Source of the DNA: Promicromonospora sukumoe 327MFSha3.1
GTDB taxonomy: Bacteria; Actinomycetota; Actinomycetes; Actinomycetales; Cellulomonadaceae
Direction of reading: 5' to 3'
Assembly (NCBI RefSeq): GCF_000385135.1
Contig: NZ_ARQM01000001.1
Coordinates: 62,001 to 126,000, forward strand
DNA length: 64,000 nt
Notes under the pieces: generated by a model
The model's database searches: none
Told to the model about the DNA's origin: nothing
The model's input: only the letters and a program-made list of their open reading frames with translations
Shown here: in pieces, positions 35,644-44,049 of the stretch
How positions within the stretch are numbered: position 1 is the stretch's first letter
Layout: each line of letters opens with the position of its first letter
Made by a program: the position numbers and the translations under genes

Positions 35644-38072
35644 CGCGCCGGCCGGACGACGGCGGGGGAGGCGCGGTGGACCCCGGGATCCTGTCGTACG
35701 AGGGGTTCGACCCCGCCGCCGAGGGGCTCCGCGAGGCGCTGTGCACCCTCGGCAACGGCTACGTCGCCACAAGGGGCGCGGCCCCGGAGTCACCCGCGGA
35801 CGGCGTGCACTACCCGGGCACCTACCTGGCGGGCTGCTACGACCGCCTGAAGTCCGTGGTCTCGGGGCACGCGGTGGAGAACGAGGACCTGGTCAACGCC
35901 CCGAACTGGCTGCCGCTCACCTTCCGCACGCCCGGCCAGCTCTGGCTCACGCTCGACGGCGGCGAGGTCCTGGAGCACCGGCAGGAGCTGGACACGCGCC
36001 GCGGCCTCCTGACCCGGCGCACCCGGTTCCGGGACCCGGCCGGCCGGGTGCTGGCCGTGACACAGCGGCGGATCGTGTCGATGCACGACCCGCACGTGGC
36101 CGCGCTGGAGACCACGTTCCTCGCGGAGAACTGGTCGGGGTCCATCGAGGTCCGCTCGAGCCTCGACGGCCGGGTGATCAACGCCGGGGTGGCGCGGTAC
36201 ACGGCGCTCGACGGACGGCACCTGGTGCCGGTCGCGGAGGGCTACGACCAGGCCGAGGACGTCTCCTGGCTGCAGGTGCGCACCGCGGCGTCGCAGGTCC
36301 GGATCGCGCAGGCGGCCAGGCTGGTGGTCACCGACCCGGCCACGCCGGTGACCAGCCGCGCCGAGCGGGCTACCGGGCGGGCGTCGGTGCGGATGTGGCC
36401 CGACCTGGTGCAGGGCGTGCCCGTCACGATCGAGAAGCGCGTCGCGATCTACACCTCGCGGGACCTCGCGATCTCCGAGTCGCTGGAAGCCGCCCGCGAG
36501 CACGCGGCCCACCTGCCGCCCTTCGCGGACCTGCTCGCCGACCACGTCCTGGCCTGGGAGCGGCTGTGGCGCGCGAGCGGGGTCGGCGTGACCGGACAGC
36601 CACGGCAGGCGCTGGAACTGAACACGTTCCACCTGCTGCAGACCCTGTCCGAGCACACCGCGCACCTCGACGTCGGCATGCCGGCCCGCGGCCTGCACGG
36701 GGAGGCGTACCGCGGGCACGTGTTCTGGGACGAGCTGTTCGTCTTCCCGTTCCTGCTCCTGCGCTTCCCGCGCGTCGCGCGGTCGCTGCTCATGTACCGG
36801 TGGCGCCGCCTGCCCCGGGCGCGGCAGGCGGCCGCGGACGCGGGCTACCGGGGCGCGATGTACCCGTGGCAGAGCGGCAGCGACGGCCGGGACGAGACCC
36901 AGCGGACGCACCTCAACCCGGAGTCGGGCCGGTGGCTGGAGGACCGCTCGTACCTGCAGCGGCACGTGGGCATCGCCGTGGCGCACGACGTCTGGCAGTA
37001 CTACCAGGCCACCGGGGACGTCGCCTTCCTGTACGGCTACGGCGTCGAGATGCTCGTCGAGATCGCCCGGTTCTGGTGCAGCCTGGCGACGTACGATGCC
37101 GCCACCGACCGGTACGACATCCGGGGTGTCGTGGGGCCGGACGAGTACCACGACGCCTACCCGGGCGCCGACCGGCCGGGGATCGACAACAACGCCTACA
37201 CCAACGTCATGGTCACCCGGGTGCTGCGGTACGCCCTGGACGCGCTGGCGCTGCTGCCCGGGCCCGAGCGGGCCGCCCTGGCCCGCCGGCTCCACCTCGG
37301 GGACGACGAGACGGACCTCTTCGAGCGGGTCTCCCGGCGCATGCGCGTGGTGTTCCACGGCGACGGCGTGATCAGCCAGTTCGAGGGGTACGACCAGCTC
37401 GCCGAGCTGGACTGGGCGGGCTATCGCGCCCGGTACGGGGCGATCCGCCGGCTCGACCGGATCCTGGAGGCCGAGGGCGACTCGGTCAACCGCTACCGGG
37501 CCTCCAAGCAGGCCGACGTGCTCATGCTGGTGTTCCTCCTCGGCGAGCGGGGCGTCATCGACGCGCTGGACGCGCTCGGCTACCGGTTCGACCACGCGGC
37601 GCTGGACCGGACCGTGGACCACTACCTGGCGCGGACCAGCCACGGGTCGACCCTCAGCGCCGTCGTCCACGCCTGGGTGCTGGCCCGGCGCGACCCGAGC
37701 GCGTCCTGGCGGTTCTTCCGCGAGGCGCTCGACAGCGACATCGCCGACGTCCAGGGCGGGACCACCGCCGAGGGGGTGCACCTGGGCGCGATGGCCGGGG
37801 CCGTCGACCTGGTCCAGCGCTGCTACCCGGGCCTGGAGCTCACCGGCGACGTGCTGCGGCTCGACCCGCGCCTGCCCGACACGATCGCCGAGCTGCGGTT
37901 CCGCCTGCGCTACCGCAACCACTGGGGCATCGAGGTGCGGTGCGGCGACGACCAGGTCGGCATCAGCCTGCCCCGGTCGCCGCAGCCGCCGATCACCGTC
38001 GCGGTCGACGGCGAGCAGCGAGTTCTGGGGCCGGGAGAACGGTGGGAGACGCGGCCGGCAGGACGACGGTGA
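35640..38072 (+). CDS. glycoside hydrolase family 65 (disaccharide phosphorylase/hydrolase)
   Basis: An 810-residue GH65 protein with N-terminal beta-sandwich (about 15-280), linker, (alpha/alpha)6 barrel (about 320-690) and C-terminal domain. It has RGHVFWDELFVFP and VVGPDEYHD with general acid E502. Family members phosphorolyse maltose, trehalose, kojibiose or nigerose to beta-glucose 1-phosphate and glucose. The beta-phosphoglucomutase-like enzyme at 4008 could complete the route to glucose 6-phosphate. Its GTG overlaps the DosS-like kinase stop, so the enzyme is made with the sensor. This suggests use of a storage disaccharide under low oxygen (inference). Its end overlaps the convergent gene by 80 bp. 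Confidence 0.9.
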   Translation: MTRRPDDGGGGAVDPGILSYEGFDPAAEGLREALCTLGNGYVATRGAAPESPADGVHYPGTYLAGCYDRLKSVVSGHAVENEDLVNAPNWLPLTFRTPGQLWLTLDGGEVLEHRQELDTRRGLLTRRTRFRDPAGRVLAVTQRRIVSMHDPHVAALETTFLAENWSGSIEVRSSLDGRVINAGVARYTALDGRHLVPVAEGYDQAEDVSWLQVRTAASQVRIAQAARLVVTDPATPVTSRAERATGRASVRMWPDLVQGVPVTIEKRVAIYTSRDLAISESLEAAREHAAHLPPFADLLADHVLAWERLWRASGVGVTGQPRQALELNTFHLLQTLSEHTAHLDVGMPARGLHGEAYRGHVFWDELFVFPFLLLRFPRVARSLLMYRWRRLPRARQAAADAGYRGAMYPWQSGSDGRDETQRTHLNPESGRWLEDRSYLQRHVGIAVAHDVWQYYQATGDVAFLYGYGVEMLVEIARFWCSLATYDAATDRYDIRGVVGPDEYHDAYPGADRPGIDNNAYTNVMVTRVLRYALDALALLPGPERAALARRLHLGDDETDLFERVSRRMRVVFHGDGVISQFEGYDQLAELDWAGYRARYGAIRRLDRILEAEGDSVNRYRASKQADVLMLVFLLGERGVIDALDALGYRFDHAALDRTVDHYLARTSHGSTLSAVVHAWVLARRDPSASWRFFREALDSDIADVQGGTTAEGVHLGAMAGAVDLVQRCYPGLELTGDVLRLDPRLPDTIAELRFRLRYRNHWGIEVRCGDDQVGISLPRSPQPPITVAVDGEQRVLGPGERWETRPAGRR

Positions 38073-38694
38073 GGTAGTCCTGGTCGCCGGGACCGCACAG
38101 CGGCAGGACCGGATCGGCCGGGCCCGGTGCGTCGTGGCAGGCGACCGCGGCCTGCTGCTTGGCGCGGTCGCACGCGACGGCGAGCACGCCGTCGGGCGGG
38201 TCGGGCGTGTCCCAGGTGCGGCGCACCCAGCCGTAGAGCGGGCAGCCCAGCCGGGCCGCGACGCGGCGGGCGGCCCGCATGGCCCGCACGTGGTCGGGAT
38301 GGCTGCCCGGGGCGCTGGCGTCGATGGTCAGCACCGCGTCGACCGGCCCGGCGACCGACCGCAGCTCCGCGGCGAGCACCTCCGGCGGGTTCCACTGCAG
38401 CTGCGCCGCGCGGTGCTCCAGCAGCGTCGCCTCCCGGGCGCCCAGCAGGCTCGCCGCCCGCATGAGCTCTGCCGCGAGCACCTTGCGGCGACAGGCGTCG
38501 AGGTCGGGACCGGGGTCGTGCGTCAGGCAGACGATCTGCACGGCCGTGCCGGTGTCCGCGAACGCACCGATGACGCCGCCCAGCGCGAGCGTGGCGTCGA
38601 ACGGGTGCGCGCACACCACCAGCAGCCGGCGGGTCAGGGGCAGGGGCGGGGGACGCCGCACCTGGTCGGAGTCGACGGCGACGGTTTCTCGCAT
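37993..38694 (-). CDS. PIG-L/LmbE-like protein with altered catalytic motif
   Basis: A 233-residue protein of the PIG-L deacetylase family (zinc N-acetylglucosaminyl deacetylases such as MshB). The usual AHPDDE motif reads AHPFDATLALGG: the metal-binding His and second Asp remain, but the first Asp, the catalytic base in MshB, is Phe and the Glu is Ala. The downstream metal histidine motif is kept as SHPDHVRAM. It may be inactive as a deacetylase or do other chemistry. GGAGGAG precedes the ATG. Three DosR-like boxes lie just upstream. The 3' end overlaps the GH65 gene by 80 bp. Confidence 0.75.
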   Translation of the reverse strand: MRETVAVDSDQVRRPPPLPLTRRLLVVCAHPFDATLALGGVIGAFADTGTAVQIVCLTHDPGPDLDACRRKVLAAELMRAASLLGAREATLLEHRAAQLQWNPPEVLAAELRSVAGPVDAVLTIDASAPGSHPDHVRAMRAARRVAARLGCPLYGWVRRTWDTPDPPDGVLAVACDRAKQQAAVACHDAPGPADPVLPLCGPGDQDYLTVVLPAASPTVLPAPELAARRRPRR

Positions 38695-38711
38695 GACAGC
38701 TCCTCCGGGGA

Positions 38712-38800
38712 CGGTCCTTGGTCCCGCCTCCCCAGCGTCTCGCGGGTCGCCGATGTCCGACCAGGGACCAACGGCCCGCCCTGCCCGGGACCGAAGCCCG
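38712..38800. promoter_or_regulatory. three DosR-like boxes upstream of the PIG-L-like gene
   Basis: GGGACCAAGGACCG on the minus strand (38712-38725), GGGACCAACGGCCC on plus (38764-38777) and a weaker GGGACCGAAGCCCG on plus (38787-38800). The last two are 23 bp apart, the same spacing as the pair at 33929. They lie 18, 70 and 93 bp from the start at 38694; the gene on the other side ends here, so the boxes serve the PIG-L-like gene. Confidence 0.5.
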
Positions 38801-38802
38801 GA

Positions 38803-39258
38803 TCAGCCCACCGGGTACACGATGCGCGTCTGCCACCCGTTCGGGTCGGCCAGGCTGTCCGGCCCCACGACGTACTCCTCCCAGACCGTCGCCGGCGGCG
38901 TCATCCCGTTCTCCTCGAACCACACCGTCAGCTCCGCGTGGGACTCGCGCAGCCGGTCGTACGGCCCCACGTGGACCGCCTCCACCGTCGCGCCGCCCGG
39001 GAGCATCGCGGCGACCACCTGGTCGGACGGCGCCGCCCCCGCCGGCACCGGGTACCCCGCGGTCACCTCGAACCGCTCCGCCCGCATCCCCTCGTAGAGC
39101 GCCACGCCCGGCCCCGACGGCTCCATGCCCCGCTCGTACAGCGCCGCGGCCGCCGCCGCCATCGCGCGGGGGAAGAAGTCCCGCAGGTCCTCCATCCGCA
39201 CGCTCTCGTGCAGGCCCACGATCTCCTGCGCCTCTCGTTCGCCTCGGACGATCTCCAT
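38803..39258 (-). CDS. GyrI-like small-molecule-binding domain protein
   Basis: A 151-residue stand-alone GyrI-like/AraC effector-binding domain (SHS2 repeats), with the family stretch VEAVHVGPYDRLRESHAEL and a closing VGPDSLADPNGWQTRIVYPV. Such proteins bind or hydrolyse hydrophobic small molecules; no DNA-binding part is present. GAGGAGG precedes the ATG. It is divergent from the DUF4118 gene. Confidence 0.82.
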   Translation of the reverse strand: MEIVRGEREAQEIVGLHESVRMEDLRDFFPRAMAAAAAALYERGMEPSGPGVALYEGMRAERFEVTAGYPVPAGAAPSDQVVAAMLPGGATVEAVHVGPYDRLRESHAELTVWFEENGMTPPATVWEEYVVGPDSLADPNGWQTRIVYPVG

Positions 39259-39409
39259 CTGGTCCGCCTCCTCGTCGCTGCGGCAGCACGTCTGTCGGAC
39301 ACCCCCAGCATCGACCCGGCGGCGCCGCGGGCGCACCTCGGGGCCGGTGCCCGGCCAGCGCTCGCGGGCGCTCGCGGCGGGGGTCACGATGATCCGGGAG
39401 GTGGACCAC

Positions 39410-40165
39410 ATGGCCGCTGACGCCGGGGCGCCGCGCCGCCCGTGGGTGCGTGCCGCCGCGGTGCTCGCGCCGCTGCTGGCCTGCGCGATCCTGTCCGCCT
39501 TCCGGGACGACATCACCACGGTGACCTCGACGCTGATCCTCGTCGTGCTCGTGGTCGCCGCGGCGGCCACGGGCGACCGGCCGGCCGGGCTGCTCGCCGC
39601 GCTGTCGGCGGGGGCCGGGTTCGACCTGTTCCTGACCGAGCCGTACCTGCGCTTCGTCATCACGGACGCCGAGGACGTCGAGGCGACGGTGCTGCTCGTC
39701 GTGATCAGCCTGGCGGTCACCGAGGTGGCCCTGTGGGGCTACCGCCAGCAGCAGCGCGCCGCCCGGCGCGCGGGCTACCTCGACGGCATGCTGGACGCCG
39801 CCCGCGCGGCGATCGAGGGCGACCTGCCGACGGGGGCCGTGCACGACGTCGTCGCCCGGCACATCACCGACGTGCTCGGCGCCGAGGACTGCCGCTGGGT
39901 CCCGGGACCGGTGACCGACGTCCGCATCGCGATCCTCGACCACAACGGCGTGCTGATCAGGAACGGCCGCGAGGTCGACGTCGAGCGGTCGGGTCTGCCG
40001 GTCGACGAGTACGTCGCGATCCCGGTGCACCGGGGTAGCGACGTCGTCGGCCACTTCCTGGTGACCGCCGTCTCGCACCCGCACTACCCGACGCACGAGC
40101 AGCTCCGGGTCGCGGTGCTCCTGGCCCGGCAGGTGGCCTCGCTGGACGCGGGCGGCCGGGCGTGA
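39410..40165 (+). CDS. DUF4118 membrane protein, KdpD-like sensor without kinase
   Basis: A 251-residue protein with four N-terminal membrane helices (about 13-115) of the DUF4118 type, the membrane unit of KdpD sensors (GAGFDLFLTEPYLRF corresponds to the conserved loop). A GAF-like C-terminal half follows (about 130-245). There is no histidine kinase or USP/KdpD domain, so it may modulate another sensor. ATG at 39410 preferred over 39389 because GGGAGG lies eight bases upstream. Confidence 0.75.
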   Translation: MAADAGAPRRPWVRAAAVLAPLLACAILSAFRDDITTVTSTLILVVLVVAAAATGDRPAGLLAALSAGAGFDLFLTEPYLRFVITDAEDVEATVLLVVISLAVTEVALWGYRQQQRAARRAGYLDGMLDAARAAIEGDLPTGAVHDVVARHITDVLGAEDCRWVPGPVTDVRIAILDHNGVLIRNGREVDVERSGLPVDEYVAIPVHRGSDVVGHFLVTAVSHPHYPTHEQLRVAVLLARQVASLDAGGRA

Positions 40166-40174
40166 CCCGGCGCC

Positions 40175-40561
40175 TCAGTCCGGCTCGATGTATCCCGTGA
40201 TCTCCCGGCCGCGCCCGGTGTGGGTCGCCCGGGGCGCCAGGTCCTCGTTCTCGTCCCAGTCGAGCGGGATCTCCGTCACGTCCGCGCGGTCGAACCCGAG
40301 CTCGGTGCCGTTCTCCAGGGCGCTGTACTGCGACCGGTACGGATCGTCGACGACGCCCGTCAGCCGGTCGCCGTCCTGCGCGGTGACACGCACGTAGGGC
40401 GTGTCCGACCAGCCGGTGTCGGGGCTCCCGTTCTCGGAGACCTGCACGCGGACGATGTTGCCCACCGCGACGTGCTGCCGGATCTCGGGGTGCAGCTGCC
40501 CGCCCGACCAGTCGTAGACGTCCTCGGGCCGCGGCCGGAACACCTGGTAGCCACCGTTCAT
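40175..40561 (-). CDS. hypothetical protein
   Basis: A 128-residue acidic soluble protein with no family I can name with confidence. The pattern VGNIVRVQV, YVRVTAQDGDRLTGVVDDP, then a beta-rich end (TEIPLDWDEN) is faintly like DUF2314-type beta-barrel proteins. Its ATG overlaps the stop of the NmrA-like gene (ATGA), so it is translated from that operon. No signal peptide or membrane segment. Confidence 0.7.
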   Translation of the reverse strand: MNGGYQVFRPRPEDVYDWSGGQLHPEIRQHVAVGNIVRVQVSENGSPDTGWSDTPYVRVTAQDGDRLTGVVDDPYRSQYSALENGTELGFDRADVTEIPLDWDENEDLAPRATHTGRGREITGYIEPD

Positions 40562-41394
40562 GTGCGCAGGGTATCGGCCGCCGGACGGCCGAGCGCACCG
40601 GCCACGGCCTGGCGCAGGCTGGTCGGCGGGCGGCCCAGCACGTGCCGCAGGTCGTCGGTCTGGCGCTCCAGGGCCCCGGCGCGCGCCAGCCCCATCAGGA
40701 AGCCCATCGGCCCGGACACGTCCGCCTCGACGGCGGCGACCGGCTCGCCCGTGACCCGGGCGAGCGCCTCGGCGAGCTGCGCGTAGGTCCACAGCGGACC
40801 GGTCAGGTCGTAGGCCCGGCCCGCGTGGGCGTCGTCGGTCAGGACGGCGGCCGCGGCGGCGGCCAGGTCCGCCCGGGTGGCGGTGTTGAGCCCGCGGCCG
40901 CCGGTCGCTGCGGTGAGCGTCCCGGACCGGACGGCGGCCTCCAGCCCGGGGTTGATGAAGGCGTCGGAGTAGAACGGGTGCCGCAGGATCGTGTGCCCGA
41001 CACCGCTGTCCCGGAGCGCGAGCTCGGTGGCGTGGTGCGCGGCGTTCATCGGGTCGCCGGCGCGGCCGGCGCCCAGGAAGCTGGTGTAGGCGACGCGGCC
41101 GACCCCCTCGGCGACGGCGGCGTCGATCGCGGCCCGGTGCTGCCGGGTGCGCAGGCCGGTGTCCAGCTCGGGGGAGGAGATCAGCAGGAGCCGGTCCGCG
41201 CCGGCGAAGGCGTCGCGCAGGCTGGCGGGGTCGTCGTAGTCCCCGCGCCGGACCTCGACGCCGAGGTTCGCGAGGTCGGCGGCCCGCTCGGGATCGCGGA
41301 CGGCGGCCACGACCTGGCCGGCGGGAACACGGGTGCGGAGCTCGGCGACGACGAGCCGGCCGAGGGCGCCGGAAGCGGCGGAGACGACGATCAA
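40558..41394 (-). CDS. NmrA-family NAD(P)-binding oxidoreductase, QorB-like
   Basis: A 278-residue atypical short-chain dehydrogenase. It opens IVVSAASGALGRLVVAEL (dinucleotide loop) and contains RVAYTSFLGAG and LRHPFYSDAFINPGL, the pattern of NAD(P)H:quinone oxidoreductase 2 (YtfG/QorB). The TTG start is chosen because TGGAG lies just upstream and the Rossmann strand begins immediately; longer readings run into the hairpin at 41527. Operon with the hypothetical gene that follows. Confidence 0.82.
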   Translation of the reverse strand: MIVVSAASGALGRLVVAELRTRVPAGQVVAAVRDPERAADLANLGVEVRRGDYDDPASLRDAFAGADRLLLISSPELDTGLRTRQHRAAIDAAVAEGVGRVAYTSFLGAGRAGDPMNAAHHATELALRDSGVGHTILRHPFYSDAFINPGLEAAVRSGTLTAATGGRGLNTATRADLAAAAAAVLTDDAHAGRAYDLTGPLWTYAQLAEALARVTGEPVAAVEADVSGPMGFLMGLARAGALERQTDDLRHVLGRPPTSLRQAVAGALGRPAADTLRT

Positions 41395-41526
41395 GGGTGC
41401 TCCAGGGAGGGGCCGGGTACGGGCCGGGTCCGGTCGGACGGCCTGCGATGACGACGTCAGGCAACACCCGGGCGGGCCGCCGGGGCCAGGGATTTTCGTC
41501 GCCGTCGGACCGCTCCGGGGTGGTCG

Positions 41527-41590
41527 CCTTTGAGGCCTAAGTTTCTTCGCTTTGGGTCGCCCCAAAGCGAAGAAACTTAGGCCTCAAAGG
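41527..41590. repeat. perfect 30-bp inverted repeat, strong hairpin/terminator
   Basis: The arms 41527-41556 and 41561-41590 are perfect reverse complements, separated by TCGC. The arm begins CCTTTGAGGCCTAAG and ends CGCTTTGGG and is visibly less GC-rich than its surroundings. It lies 23 bp past the stop of the nitronate monooxygenase gene (minus strand), so it probably ends that transcript; it is too long and regular for an ordinary terminator. The gap 41395-41612 holds nothing else that I can see. Confidence 0.85.
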
Positions 41591-41612
41591 GGAGCGTGGC
41601 GGGCCGGGTCCG

Positions 41613-42635
41613 TCAGAGGCCGGCCGCCAGGGTCCGCAGGACGTCGGCGGCGGAACCCGGCGCCGCGTTCCGGTAGCCCGTGCCCGCCCAGAGGTGCAGC
41701 CGCTCGGCGTCACCCTCCGCCGCGGCACGACGACGCAGGTCGCGCGTCAGGTGGTGGATCGCGGGGTAGCCGACGGGGGCGGCGGCGTCGTGCCGGTCGA
41801 CGAACCCGTTGCGCACGGCGCGCGCCGGCCGCCCGGTGAACGACCGGGTGACCACCGTGTCGCGGTCCGACGCCGCCAGCGCGGCCTGGTAGGTGGCGGA
41901 CGCGCCGGACTCGTCGGTCCGCAGCAGCAGCGTGCCGACCGCGACGGCCTGCGCCCCGGCCGCGAGCAGCTCCCGCACGGCCTCGGGCCCGTCGACGCCT
42001 CCCGCCGCCACGATCGGCAGGTCGACGGCGGCCGCGACGGCGCGCACCACCGCCGACGTCGGCCCGTCGGCGATGCGGCGGACCGGGTCCCACGTGGCGC
42101 TGTGCCCGCCGGCCGCGGGACCCTGCACCACGAGCCCGTCCACGCCGCCGGCGCGGGCCGCCGTGGCCTCGTCCACGGTCGTCACCGAGGCGAGCACCAC
42201 GCTGCCCACGCGCCGCAGCGCCCGGACGTCGGCGGCCGACGGCAGGCCGAACGTGAACGACACGACCGGCACCGGGTTCTCGACCAGGAGCCGGAGCTTG
42301 TCGGCCCACCCGTCGTCGTCCTCGACCGGCTCGGCCGCCAGGTCGACGCCCAGCGCGGCCGCCTCCGGGGCCAGGCGCCGGGCGTAGGCGGCGAACGCGG
42401 CCTGGTCCAGGTCGGGCGAGCCGGGCACGAAGAGGTTGACCCCGAACGGGCCGCCCCATTCCCGGGCGGCCGCGATGTCCGACGCCAGGCGGTCGGGCGC
42501 GAGGTACCCGCCGGGGAGGAACGCGAACGCCCCGGCCCGGGTCGCGGCGGCCGCGAGCCCGGCCGTCGTCGGGCCGCCGGCCATCGGTGCCGCCGCGATC
42601 GGCAGCTCGCTGCCCAGGAGGGTGGGGGTCGTCAC
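41613..42635 (-). CDS. nitronate monooxygenase-like flavoprotein
   Basis: A 340-residue TIM-barrel FMN enzyme of the nitronate monooxygenase/2-nitropropane dioxygenase family. It has APMAGGPTTAGLAAAATRAG at the N-terminus, the active-site histidine in PAAGGHSATW, and the phosphate-binding AAGGVDGPEAV and GAQAVAVGTLLL. It would oxidise nitronates to aldehydes or ketones, protecting against propionate-3-nitronate-type poisons. GTG start overlaps the stop of the membrane protein gene upstream. Confidence 0.88.
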   Translation of the reverse strand: MTTPTLLGSELPIAAAPMAGGPTTAGLAAAATRAGAFAFLPGGYLAPDRLASDIAAAREWGGPFGVNLFVPGSPDLDQAAFAAYARRLAPEAAALGVDLAAEPVEDDDGWADKLRLLVENPVPVVSFTFGLPSAADVRALRRVGSVVLASVTTVDEATAARAGGVDGLVVQGPAAGGHSATWDPVRRIADGPTSAVVRAVAAAVDLPIVAAGGVDGPEAVRELLAAGAQAVAVGTLLLRTDESGASATYQAALAASDRDTVVTRSFTGRPARAVRNGFVDRHDAAAPVGYPAIHHLTRDLRRRAAAEGDAERLHLWAGTGYRNAAPGSAADVLRTLAAGL

Positions 42636-43948
42636 GACAATGCTCCGTTCGGGCGGGTGGCGGCCGGCCAGGCGGCCAGCGCCCGGTTGCGCAGCCGGAG
42701 ACGGGAACCGGCCGTGGCGACGTCGACCACCACGGCCGCGAGGGCGGCCGCCAGCACGACCGCGAGCAGCACGGCCGCCGTCGTGCCCGGCTCGGGGCCC
42801 AGGTCGAGGAACGGCCGGAGGGTCGCGGTCACCGCCACCACGAAGCTGCCGACGGCGCCCACGGCCGCCGTGGCGCGCCGCACCGGGGTGTCGAAGGTCA
42901 GCAGCAGGCCGGCCAGCTCGGGCTGCGGCCGCTGCCCGTCGAGCAGCGGCTGGTCCAGGCGCTCGACGAGCGCGCGCCGGGCGAGCACGTAGCGCAGGTC
43001 GGTCGCGACCCGGCGCAGCACGGTCAGCGCCAGGGCGAGCACCACGAGCACGGTGACGGCGACCGAGGCCGGCGACCCGACCAGCGCGTCGACGTCGGCG
43101 GCGGACCCGGACCCGCCGGGGAGCAGCACGAACCGGCCGCCGATCGCGACGCCTCGCCCCGACAGCGCGCCCCAGGCGGCCACGACGATCCAGGAGAGCT
43201 GCAGGAGCACGACCGTCACGACGCCCACGACCGACGCGAAGCGCTCGGCCCAGCCGAAGGCGGCGGTCAGCGCGACCGGTTCGACGCCGGGGTCGGCGCC
43301 GAACGACACGGGCGCGTGCCGCGTCGCCAGGTGGACGGCGGCGAGCCGCGCCCGCCACCACCGCACCAGCAGCATGACCGCCACGCTGCCGCCGATGAGC
43401 CCGATCGCGAGCGCGGTGGCGCCGCCCAGCCCGTCGACGTCCGGGTCGCTGATCCACTCCACCAGGCAGAACACGGCGAGGAACGCCCCGACCACGAGCA
43501 CCGGGACCGCCAGGAACAGCCAGCGCACGAACGGCCGCCCGTTCACCGTCTCGCCCGAGGCCAGCGTCCCCTGGTACTCGGGCACGGGCAGCGCGCGCCC
43601 GTCGGCCCCGGTCTCCGACGCGTCGCGGACGGCGCGCGCGTGCGCGAAGGTCCGCGCCGTCGAGAGGGCCAGCACCACGACGACGGCGCCGAGCAGCGCC
43701 GCCAGGTCGAGCGTGAACCCGCGCGTGAGGGCGGCGTCGAGCGGGGCCGGGGCGGTCACCGCCCCGCTCTCGGCCAGCAGGCCCACGACGACGTGCGCGA
43801 GCGTGGCCAGGAGCAGGCCGGCCGCGCCCCCGAGGGCCAGGGCGTGCAGCGCGTCGGCGAGCCGCCCGAAGGGGCCCGGCGATACCTCTGCGAAGTGCCC
43901 GGTCGGGGTCGTCTCGGCGGCCGGGAGCGGGCGCGGCTGGAGCGGCAT
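42632..43948 (-). CDS. multi-pass membrane protein of unknown function
   Basis: A 438-residue protein with about eight to ten hydrophobic helices, arranged in groups separated by short polar stretches. I recognise no family. It begins with a 30-residue proline-rich cytoplasmic tail and ends with a basic tail. It is the upstream partner of the nitronate monooxygenase gene (4-bp overlap), so the two are made together, but nothing in sequence links them functionally. The divergent dehydrogenase starts 101 bp away. Confidence 0.8.
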   Translation of the reverse strand: MPLQPRPLPAAETTPTGHFAEVSPGPFGRLADALHALALGGAAGLLLATLAHVVVGLLAESGAVTAPAPLDAALTRGFTLDLAALLGAVVVVLALSTARTFAHARAVRDASETGADGRALPVPEYQGTLASGETVNGRPFVRWLFLAVPVLVVGAFLAVFCLVEWISDPDVDGLGGATALAIGLIGGSVAVMLLVRWWRARLAAVHLATRHAPVSFGADPGVEPVALTAAFGWAERFASVVGVVTVVLLQLSWIVVAAWGALSGRGVAIGGRFVLLPGGSGSAADVDALVGSPASVAVTVLVVLALALTVLRRVATDLRYVLARRALVERLDQPLLDGQRPQPELAGLLLTFDTPVRRATAAVGAVGSFVVAVTATLRPFLDLGPEPGTTAAVLLAVVLAAALAAVVVDVATAGSRLRLRNRALAAWPAATRPNGALS

Positions 43949-44049
43949 GGGCAGACTCTATCCACCGGGTGAACCCGTCCCGGACCACCCCCGCCGGCCG
44001 TCCCGCGCCGCTACGTTGGTGGCGCTGGACCACTCGAGCAGGAGGCACG

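Noticed and set aside
39340-39353. Possible further DosR-like box GGGGCCGGTGCCCG
   Set aside because: It lacks the central TT/AA and the GGGAC half; too far from the pattern.
41527-41590. The 30-bp hairpin as the ends of an insertion sequence
   Set aside because: The arms are only 4 bp apart and no transposase or target duplication is visible.
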